Assembly: GCA_963680875.1 (NCBI GenBank)
Contig: OY804590.1
Coordinates: 21,762,640 to 21,826,639, forward strand
Reading direction: 5' to 3'
DNA from: Bathymodiolus brooksi
Lineage: Eukaryota > Mollusca > Bivalvia > Mytilida > Modiolidae
Length of the DNA: 64,000 nt
Shown here: piece after piece, positions 48,101 through 56,100 of the stretch
Layout: each line of letters begins with the position of its first letter
Numbering within the stretch: position 1 is the first letter of the stretch
The notes under the pieces: generated by a model
The model's input: the letters and a program-made list of their open reading frames with translations, nothing else
Databases searched by the model: none
What the model was told of the DNA's origin: nothing
Position numbers and translations under genes: made by a program

Positions 48101-51100
48101 ATATATTTTAATTCCAATAATATGTATACAAACCAATAAATAGGTTAGCTCCTGTGATAAGCAATGCTACTGGTATCACTCCAAGCATAAAAAAGAAATG
48201 CTAAAAAATAAAGTCATACAAAAGATGATAGCATATTTGTACAAGTAGTAATAAAAATGTAATTTTTATATAACAAGTCAAACCTGTATTAAGAAGTCAC
48301 CTTTTGAACAAGACCTTTCAATGATCATCCATGAATAGCTTGGGTTTCATCAGTTCAGTAGTTTCTTAGAAGTTAGAAGGAAACATTTTCCTGTATGGTT
48401 CTATGTTCTATATTCAGCAGTGGTGGCCATCTTGGGTGGAAGTTAGTAATAATTTTGGAAGGGGATCACAATCAAGTCAAGTTAGAGATATCAACTTTAC
48501 CTTTAAAATGTGTAAAGATAAGGAAGTCAACAACAATGTCAAAGATATTTTTTGTCAATGTGTGACGTAAGTGTTTTTGACATTTACTTTCGTAGCTAAA
48601 ATACTTCAGGGGACTCGTGGTTGTTGATGGAGATGGTTCACGATAGATGTTCCACCCTCCTCACTGGATTTAGTACTGCATTGACTACTATTTTACCTAT
48701 TTTGTTCCAGTATTGTTATAAATACTGTTATAGTGACAGCCGGAACCTTTGAACCGTAATGAAAGTGGGAGGTTTGGCGCCGTAAAATCTGATTCAACCC
48801 ACCATTTCTTTTGAATTGCCTGTACCAAGGTCATTACAGTTTTCCCAGTTTTCCGGTTGTTGACTGATTTTGTCTGTTTAAATACTTGTGAGTTTTGACT
48901 TTCCCTTTGGAAGATTGTTCGGAGTTCGGTAATTTTGTTATTACCCTTATTTTCTTTCTACGACTGTTCGATTTGATATTGGAATTGTTCTGACAGTGTA
49001 GTACTTTTTGTTTTTCATTTAATTTTTTTCATGGATACCTACATGTACATGTATATCTTTTGTTATGTTTAACATGTTTCGTACATATCCTGAATTTTTT
49101 TTATTTATTGTTACATGCTATCACCCAAATTCTATATTAAGACAGCAGGTAAATAGATTCAAAAGATACATCACAATTGCTACATGCACTAAGAAAAGTG
49201 ATGCATCTTTCATAGTGATATATCATGCTATGTCTCTGATGGTACTGTAATATAAAAGGTGTTGTTGAACATGATATATATACTGGTTTGGATTTATGGT
49301 GTTTAATGCCACTTTCAACAATATTTCAGTTGTATCGTGGCGGTCAGTTTTATAGGTGGAGGAAACCGGAGTACCCGGAGAAAACTAAAGACCTGTCGCA
49401 AGTCACTGACAAACTTTATCACATAATGTTGTACACCTCTCCCTGAACGGGATTAGAATTCACAACATCAGTGATGATTGGCACAGATTGCATAGATAGT
49501 TGTAAATCCAACTACCATACGATCAAGACAGCCCCTGATATACTAGTACATGTACATGAACTTTACATACTGAATGTATAATTACACCACCCCCCCCTAA
49601 TGGTGGTTGGTATCACATTACATGTAGTATCAGGGACAAAACATTACATTATTGCTGCAGTTTCCGGCTGGGCTCCAAAAATAATAACAATTTTAGTAGC
49701 CCAGCAACCGACTCGGCACTTTTAGAAATATCCAAAATTTCTACAGCCAGCTCTATTGTCTGAAATTTTTTATCCCTGCAGTATTTGCTTGTTTGTTCAT
49801 GGTGTTTAATGCCACTTTCAACAATATTTCAGTCATATCGTGGCGGTCAGTTTTATTGGTGGAAGAAACTGGAGTACCCAGAGAAAAACCGTCTACCTGT
49901 CGAGTCAATGACTAAGTTTATCACATAATGTTGTATCGAGTGCACCTCGCCATGAACTGGCTTCGAACTCACAGCTTTAGCGGCAATAGGCACTGATTGC
50001 ACAGGTAGTTGTAAATCCAACTACCATACAATCATGACCACGACAGCCCCTTATCCCTGCAGTAAATAGATATAACACCAATGATTTTTAAAGATTCTCT
50101 CTCATTAAGTGATATAATATAACTTCATTACATACAAATTCGTCTTTCAGCATGTTGTAAACTGCCCGTGAAGGCGTTTTTATCATTTTTGGTGGTCCAT
50201 GAGCTTCTCCCATCTGTCGAACAATGACTGAAATATAGAAGAAAAAACAATGGTCAGATAACATTGTTTTATACAGCACTGGTAACCATGGTAACAGTAT
50301 AATTTACGTAGATCTTGTCATATTATAAACCGAAACTCAAAAAATAATTACAGTACATGCAAATTTAATTTAGAACACTAGAATAGTATATATTCTAATA
50401 TATAGGGGTACTCTGAATGCACACATGATATGACAGAAGCATGTGCCCCATAAAAATACAGTAGGTACATTGTAGGTTTGGATTTTATTTATTTTCTTTA
50501 ACTTTTTTTTAATTCAATTTGTTCATACCGTAAATCGGGAAATTTTGGTGTAGGTTAATTTTGGCCTTTTTTCTCCAAAAGAGGGTTGTTTTATTTTGGT
50601 GTGTGAAATTTTGGCCATTTTCGTTTCTAGTGTTTAATTTTGGCCACTTTTGGTTCCCATGTGCTTAATTTTTTTGTCAGTTAATTCAGAACGTAAATGG
50701 AAGCGTTCTCATTTCAACCAGCGATACTACGTTTTTACTGTTACTTACCAGATATTTTGATGTCGTACTAAAAACCAAATCGATTATGGATAAATTGAGA
50801 TATTTATTAAAACTAGGAATTTAAATATTTAAACAGCATAAAGTAAAATGCATTTAATATAAAAACAACAAATAATAATTTTGCACTGGTACATTGTATT
50901 AATCATCGCTTTTACAGGTAAACTAAAACAGTCTTATTATAACGGTCAGTACATGTATATGTTTACACAACAATTATACATAATAAACAGATCAAAAGAT
51001 ATGACAGATCACACCTTTATAATTGGATCTTGTACCTGTAAATCTATTTGATTATTGACTGTGAATTTTATGTTGTTATAAATAAAACTGATAAGACACT

Positions 51101-52733
51101 AATTACATGTTTATTGATTTTTCTTTTTTCTATAGGTAATTGTCATTTTAATGATATTTGACATTTTGTTGATTGAATAAATTTTATTGGTATTGCATGG
51201 TTTTTATCAATGTACTTTATTTACCTGTAATTTCTCTCTTGTCATCCAAGCCAACGATTTCACATCGTGAACACTTTTCAGTTTGACTTGTGTGTCTATA
51301 TACATGTATAACGGTAATTGACAAAGTTTTACTTAGGAAAGAAGTAAGACAAAAAGGTACAAACTAGGGAATATAAATATAAAAAGATATCAAGGCAGTG
51401 TTCAATTTTGGCTGTTAATTTTTGGAGTGTGACATATTTTGGTGTGTTTAATTTTGGCACTTCGTATTTAGGGGCCAAAATAAAACCATGACCAAAATTT
51501 CCCGATTTACGGTATGACAGACACTGTTGGTCACTATAAATTTAAGTAAAGTGAGTGATTGTTGTTACATTTCGATGAGATAATGATGATGTCCACTATG
51601 TCACAGACCAACAAGCTTAGCTGAATTTTTATAGTGCTAATTCACTGAAACAACAGGTAGACATGTCGCTCCACTCTGACACATTATGCTGATTAAGAGC
51701 CAACCATTCTTTGGTTTAACTTCTTAATGATTTGCAATTAGCAGAAAATCAACAAATTTGTTTTGAACCAACAGAAGCTCAAACCCCACGATATACTGTA
51801 CACAGGGCAAGCATGCTGACCATTACTTCTACCAATTATTGACCTACTTCAACAATTTAAAGATTATGTCAAGGGAATTGCATTGCGAAAAAGGAAAAAA
51901 AGTAATAATAAGAAAATAAGTTTAAAAATATGTACAAACAAAAAGGAGTGAATTTAGGGATAAGATGAGATAATGGCAGCCCTGAAGGATTCGACTGAGT
52001 CACTCAGCACTGCAGTCTGAGGTAGGCGGTTCCAGTGTACAATGGTACGAGTGAAAAATTATGCCTTTCTCTGTTGTGTCCTACAAGGCTACATAGTGGG
52101 ACCTGATATGACCGAGAGTGCATATTTCTGGAGTGTCTCAGGGGTGGTGAAAGTCTGTCACTTTTACTGACTGCCATCTTGCAATGGGAGATTTTATACA
52201 TCATGACAAGGCGTGCATCTCTGCGTCGATCTTCGAGGCTGTGCCATTTAAGATGTTGTAGCATGTTACCAACACTAGATGTATTTCGTTGTCGGTTGGT
52301 GACATATCTCACATCCCTCCGTTGAACCATTTCTATTTACACAACAGATGCGGTTTCTGTAAATAATGTACAAATGTTGTTTGTTGTTTCATCCAGAAAT
52401 AGTGACTTAGTCTAGTTTTTCTCTCCACATTATATTATTTCGAGGCAGTGACAGTAGTGGCTTTGAAGCGATGCATCAACAACCATGGTTGAAAATAATA
52501 GAAATTATTGACCTGCGGAATTCTACACATTTGTATTGAAAGAAAAAGTATTATGGGTACATTTTCATACTGGTGTCGGGTCGTGAAACTGATTTTTAAT
52601 GCGGCAATTTTATTTTCATACCATATTGTAAATTTTTAGCTGTCTGTGTTTGCTGTGGACGATTCACAACTGAACGGATCACAGAGTGTGCACCTCTCGA
52701 AAGAGAAGGTCTTAAACAACTAAGGACAACCAT
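35992..52733 (-). CDS. NDUFB5: NDUFB5, mitochondrial complex I subunit (SGDH), 6 coding exons
   Basis: Joining on the minus strand 52733-52622, 50227-50136, 48200-48134, 46966-46905, 37515-37409 and 36136-35992 gives a 194-codon frame, close to the 189 aa of human NDUFB5. Residues 1-37 look like a mitochondrial presequence ([20 protein letters not shown]: Arg/Ser-rich, no acidic residue). Then come VRQMGEAHG, one membrane segment (about 70-91), the family hallmark [30 protein letters not shown], and a C-terminal helix ending near KAWYYVP. Every junction has GT..AG and a matching phase (1, 0, 1, 0, 2). It is a supernumerary subunit of NADH:ubiquinone oxidoreductase in the inner membrane. The exons are small and the introns full of repeats. 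Confidence 0.93.
36501..36817. repeat. 159 bp tandem duplication, NDUFB5 intron 5
   Basis: AGATCGACGTTAAGTCTCTA at 36501 and AGATCGACGTTCAGTCTCTA at 36660, each running to CTGGCAAGTCTGGTGACTT. The 89-codon frame across it is a repeat artefact. Confidence 0.85.
37046..37112 (-). mobile_element. SINE 3'-tail fragment
   Basis: GATTGATTGGTGTTTAATACC and CAGCTATATCGTGGTG, a reverse-orientation tail only. Confidence 0.55.
37409..37515 (-). other. NDUFB5: NDUFB5 exon 5
   Basis: Acceptor ATTTCAG (minus) above 37515; donor CAGAG|GTAAG at 37409/37408, phase 2. Codes [20 protein letters not shown] and onward to NKQQ. Confidence 0.93.
37700..37945 (-). repeat. Dispersed repeat family D copy
   Basis: GGTTTGTAGCTAGTTTAAC, GGAGCAGGAACTGC, CACCTGAGTTCACACCAGG and GTTTGTTCTTTTGTCC. 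Complete enough to show that the 37 bp minisatellite at 63.1-63.7 kb arose inside this family. Confidence 0.6.
38055..38195. repeat. ATGACCTTATATCATGAATA tandem repeat
   Basis: Four irregular copies of about 30 bp. Confidence 0.75.
38440..38650. repeat. 30 bp tandem repeat, 7 copies, NDUFB5 intron 4
   Basis: Unit AACAGTAAACATGAAAGAAG followed by ACGACCTTGT. Because 30 is a multiple of 3 and the unit lacks stops in one frame of each strand, long frames appear on both ([10 protein letters not shown] repeats on +). No gene context supports translation. Confidence 0.9.
39176..45743 (-). mobile_element. Helitron-like element, copy 2, inverted and expanded
   Basis: Same ends as 5550-9326 in reverse: 3' terminus CCAGAGGCTCTCAAGAGCCT at 39176 and 5' hairpin GGACCTTTGGTTGGTCCAGG plus TGAACT ending at 45743. 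6568 bp, longer than copy 1 because its tandem core is expanded. It lies in NDUFB5 intron 4. It lacks the nested TIR element of copy 1. Confidence 0.75.
39410..45440 (-). repeat. 166 bp tandem array of copy 2, about 36 monomers
   Basis: Alternating type 1 and type 2 monomers as in copy 1. Closely similar 119-codon frames recur at 41049, 42045, 43372, 44368 and 45032, spaced 996, 1327, 996 and 664 bp, that is 6, 8, 6 and 4 monomers. This indicates expansion in multi-monomer blocks. None of these frames is a gene. Confidence 0.9.
46049..46310 (-). mobile_element. LINE endonuclease-domain fragment
   Basis: Minus-strand frame with [26 protein letters not shown] and [12 protein letters not shown]. 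This is the early part of an APE-type endonuclease of a non-LTR retrotransposon (TETWL is a conserved motif). No reverse transcriptase follows, so it is a fragment. The adjoining frame at 45612-46052 is low-complexity and not recognised. Confidence 0.75.
46905..46966 (-). other. NDUFB5: NDUFB5 exon 4
   Basis: Acceptor TTTATAG (minus) above 46966; donor AAG|GTCTGT at 46905/46904. Codes [20 protein letters not shown] plus K, the most diagnostic peptide of the gene. Confidence 0.94.
47048..47172 (+). mobile_element. SINE family A, 3' truncated
   Basis: Head ACATCGTGGTGGTGATCATA, B-box-like GTGAGTTCGAACCCCGC, ends after CAACATTATGTG. Confidence 0.75.
47330..47695 (-). mobile_element. SINE family C
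   Basis: GGTTTAACGCCAAGTCAGC, GAAACAACAGTCTGTGGG, CCACTCGGAAACATTATCCC and head GAACCCATGATCTACTG, in reverse orientation. Confidence 0.7.
48134..48200 (-). other. NDUFB5: NDUFB5 exon 3 (membrane segment)
   Basis: Acceptor TTTTTTAG (minus) above 48200; donor ATTG|GTTTGT at 48134/48133, phase 1. Codes [20 protein letters not shown] and FI, the single transmembrane helix. Confidence 0.93.
48279..48445 (-). repeat. MITE scrap and solitary degenerate 166 bp monomer
   Basis: 48279-48300 matches the TACAGTCAAACCTGTATTAAG MITE end. 48305-48440 (CTTTCAATGATCATCC, GTTCAGTAGTTTCTTAGAAG, GTGGTGGCCATCTTGG) is one worn monomer of the Helitron-like array outside any element. Confidence 0.55.
48446..49290. 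other. NDUFB5 intron 2, no gene
   Basis: Unique-looking AT-rich sequence. A 61-codon frame at 49065 is not recognised. Confidence 0.5.
49292..49538 (-). mobile_element. SINE family A
   Basis: GGTGTTTAATGCCACTTTC, CAGTTGTATCGTGGCGG, head ACGATCAAGACAGCCCC. Confidence 0.8.
49797..50051 (-). mobile_element. SINE family A
   Basis: GGTGTTTAATGCCACTTTC, CAGTCATATCGTGGCGG, head ACAATCATGACCACGACAG. Same orientation as the copy 250 bp away but clearly a separate insertion, with different point changes. Confidence 0.8.
50136..50227 (-). other. NDUFB5: NDUFB5 exon 2
   Basis: Acceptor TATATTTCAG (minus) above 50227; donor TTT|GTATGT at 50136/50135, phase 0. Codes [20 protein letters not shown] and onward to KDEF. 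Reading on past the donor gives an unrelated tail, so the splice is needed. Confidence 0.92.
50528..51512. mobile_element. Pogo/Tigger-like non-autonomous TIR element
   Basis: 985 bp with ends CCGTAAATCGGGAAATTTTG and its exact inverse, flanked by TA on both sides. Sub-terminal GTTTAATTTTGGC motifs repeat at both ends. On the minus strand, about 51280-51227 codes for [13 protein letters not shown] just before a GT. This resembles the first catalytic motif region of pogo/Tigger transposases (remembered as VGxDDKREIT). The element is therefore probably a deletion derivative of a Tc1/mariner-superfamily pogo element, in NDUFB5 intron 1. Confidence 0.75.
51545..51830 (-). mobile_element. SINE family C
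   Basis: GATAATGATGATGTCCACT, GCTAATTCACTGAAACAACA, CTGACACATTATGCTGATTA and AACCCCACGATATACTG, in reverse orientation. Tail partly lost. Confidence 0.65.
51831..52336 (-). mobile_element. Non-LTR retrotransposon 3' end (second LINE lineage)
   Basis: Minus-strand coding from about 52336 ([45 protein letters not shown]) is the post-RT C-terminal region of a jockey/CR1-like LINE. The ending [18 protein letters not shown] lies in another frame, so there is a frameshift near 52020. 5' truncated. It sits about 290 bp downstream of NDUFB5 exon 1 in intron 1. Confidence 0.8.
52622..52733 (-). other. NDUFB5: NDUFB5 exon 1 (mitochondrial presequence)
   Basis: ATG at 52733-52731; donor TATG|GTATGA at 52622/52621, phase 1, matching exon 2. 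37 codons: [20 protein letters not shown], then [17 protein letters not shown]. Basic, hydroxylated and free of acidic residues, as in matrix-targeting sequences. Confidence 0.88.
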
Positions 52734-53083
52734 CGTGGGTTAGTATCCCCGATCAAGGTGAAAACAAAACAGAGTAAAGGTTTGGCAACAGTATTTCTAT
52801 TTCTCCTTCGATTAACAAATGAAATTTAAACAGGGAATCAGTCAAAGTACGCGACAGCCTTTGTACAAAACTAAAAATATTATTCAAAATCTATTTAAAA
52901 AAATTCATAACCACTAAATTGTTATACATTTATCAAATGATTTATGAAATTCTATATATTTAAATTTTTTAAACAAAATTTAATATTTCGATTTTTTTTA
53001 TATATGCTGTACATCACGCTGTCAGCAGTAATGGACGGAGTCCTCAAACAAGAAACATTTACCCGCATTTACCAAACAAAAAG
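52734..53083. promoter_or_regulatory. Bidirectional promoter between NDUFB5 and SPAG7
   Basis: 350 bp separate the two divergent start codons, so both transcription starts and both 5' leaders must lie here unless there are upstream exons. I see no clear TATA box in proper position for either gene and no repeat insertion, unlike almost all surrounding non-coding DNA. Start sites cannot be placed by eye. Confidence 0.75.
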
Positions 53084-53162
53084 ATGGATTTATTGGGATC
53101 AATTATGGGTTCTATGGAAAAACCACCCTCTTTAAATGACGCAGATAAGAAAAAAGCTAAAG
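53084..53162 (+). other. SPAG7: SPAG7 exon 1
   Basis: ATG follows AAACAAAAAG; donor AAAG|GTTTGT at 53162/53163, phase 1. An ATG upstream at about 53031 is in another frame and not used in this model. Confidence 0.93.
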
Positions 53163-56100
53163 GTTTGTTGTTAATACTCAAATTAAGCTCAAATTCAAAA
53201 GGTTAAATAGAACTCCAAATATCGCTTAAAAATTTGCGATGGTGGCCATCTTTAAAAAAGTATAACTGTGGTCCTTCAATCAGACATGGGTATTGTTTTC
53301 ATACCTTCTTTTTCATTGTTCAAATAAGACATTGAAGGTTGAATGCAACTGGACTGACAATGGAAGCAAATTTAGCAATTTTACAAAGTGGATTTTTTTT
53401 TTTATGTCAATTAGAAATCCAAAATGACCATCATCATCACAGTACATATATTTATTTTGGCCAACATATTGTCTGTCTTTCTTAGATTTATGTCTTCTAA
53501 TTATCTCTTTGGTATCATCAAACTTTTCTGACCAGACTCTTTTTTTTTATACATTTTGTATATGACTACATGTAAAAGGTTTTTCTCTGAATTTTCATAC
53601 AGGATTGATCTCAATCTACATGAATGATCATTACAAGGTATGTGTTTTAAACGGATCAGTAATCCAAGCTGAATGCCAATGCAAGACAAAGTTTTAACAT
53701 GAGACTCTTAAGATAAAAATGTAGTAAACATCTCCTTTGTTGTCTCAAAACAACTTGAATATTCCTAGAATGATCTTCTATTAAACTAGTAAATTCTTTT
53801 AGTTAATCAGAAATTAAAGATTAGGCCCTTCTTTTAGTTAATCAGAAATCAAAGATTAGGCCCTTCTTTTAGTTAATCAGAAATTAAAGATTAGGCCCTT
53901 CTTTTAGTTAATCAGAAATTAAAGATTAGGCCCTTTTTTTAGTTCATTAGAAATTAAAGATTAGGCCCTTTTTTTTAGATAATCAGAAATTAAAGATTAG
54001 GCCTTTCTTTTAGTTAATCAGAAATTAAAGATTAGGCCCTTCTTTTAGTTAATCAGAAATTAAAGATTAGGCCCTTTGTTTAGTTAATCAGAAATTAAAG
54101 ATTAGACCCTTCTTTTAGTTAATCAGAAATTAAAGATTAGGCCCTTCTTTTAGTTAATCAGAAATTAAAGATTAGGCCCTTCTTTTAGTTAATCAGAAAT
54201 TAAAGATTAGGCCCTTTTTTTAGTTCATTAGAAATTAAAGATTAGGCCCTTTTTTTTAGATAATCAGAAATTAAAGATTAGACCCTTCTTTTAGTTAATC
54301 AGAAATTAAAGATTAGGCCCTTCTTTTAGTTAATCAGAAATTAAAGATTAGGCCCTTCTTTTAGTTAATCAGAAATTAAAGATTAGGCCCTTCTTTTAGT
54401 TAATCAGAAATTAAAGATTAGGCCCTTCTTTTAGTTAATCAGAAATTAAAGATTAGGCCCTACAGTTTAAAAGGAACCAACCAAAGGAGAAATAATCAAA
54501 TATTTTTGCAAAAACCAGAGCACAAACCTCATGCAAAGATTTAGCTAACCCAATTATGCATAATGATAATTGGGTTAGGGTTGTGGTGTTTACAGTCTTC
54601 ACATTAAACTTTTTAACTTACCAGCCAGGGGGACTTGTGCCAATGGAATTTTTACAAGTCCCCCCCTGAAATTTACAAGTCCCCCATATCAAGACAATTT
54701 TGTCCAAGGTTTAGATCAACGACTGAAATAAATAGGTTCAGTTGGGTTTGAGATGTACGGTTGTACCTAGATTAATAATACTGGTGTGGCTTACTACTTT
54801 CGTGCTGTTTGACAGCATCAAGTTTGAACTTATTTGTTCCTTTGACAAACACTCTGTCGACTTAATGATTTCTGCACCAGTTGCAGAACATCAATTGCTT
54901 GTATTCCTCGTAGGCCAGCCAAGAACGATCTTTCGTCCATTGAGGAAGAAATTTTCTTTCCCTGGATTCTTTATCATACTTTTTTTTTGCCACCTGTCTT
55001 TCGTCCGCCGATGCCGGTCTTTTAAATTTTTTGCTGGGGATAGACCCCTCGACATATCGTAGAAAGCTCATGGCTGAGATTTACTTAGCCATACTTGTTG
55101 TTTACCATGACTTGACACTTTTATTATATTATTTATCTTATTTTACAGTTTCGACCAATCAAAAATTCCGATACATAATATTCCATCAAACTATATATCG
55201 TGCTAGACTTTTGTTGCTAGGCAATGCAACACGCTTTTTTGACCAATCGCAACGGTCTCGACAGACCACGGAAAACGAGATCAGAGATACACAAGAATAG
55301 TAGTCACAGCTGAAAAAATTGTCACAAGCCAGTAGGACTTCTCATATGTCAAATTTCACAAGTCCCTAATAAATTTCACAAGCCATTGGCGTCGGACTTG
55401 TGGCTAAATTCGCAGACTGTGTTTAATGCCACAATGATATCGTGGCCATTGCAGCTTTATTTGTGGAGGAAACCATGCAGAGTACCCGGAAAAAATCACC
55501 GACCGAACCTGTCTCACGCCACTGACAAACTTTATCACATAATGTTGTATTGAGTATGTACCTCACCATGCACAGATTAGAAGTCACAAATTTAGTGGTG
55601 ATACATGTAGACACTGATTGCACAGGTAGTTGTAAATCCAACTACCATACGATCATGATCGCAACTGCCCTCATAATGATAATTTTATAAACAGAACTTT
55701 TATAGCCAGGTGAGTGATACAGTCTCAAATGAATTTCTAGTTATCCATGAAATGTCAATATTTTGTTGGCATTGAATCATTGCTTTAAATAGACTTATCT
55801 TTCTTTCTTGGTCAATTTCAGCCCAGAAAGCATTGATAGAGAAACACCAAGAGGCAGAGAAGAAAAAGTTACAGATATTCAGAGAAAAAGTAAGAAAATT
55901 TGAAGAGCCTGAAGCACTGGTCATCTCAAGATTACAAGAAAACAAAATATATACAAACTATTTGTCTTATTATCTCACATGACATGTTTGTGTTGTTATC
56001 TAATGTGACAGTTGAAAGGTCAAGTGAGTTTTCAGACATTGACACAACGTTGCCTTTCCTTTAAAAATCATAAGAACTAGATGTGCAGATTAAATGCAAT

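Noticed and set aside
52639..52740. Plus-strand frame with CVCC and TERITEC that looked like a zinc-binding exon
   Set aside because: It is the antisense of NDUFB5 exon 1, which fits presequence composition, splice donor and phase.
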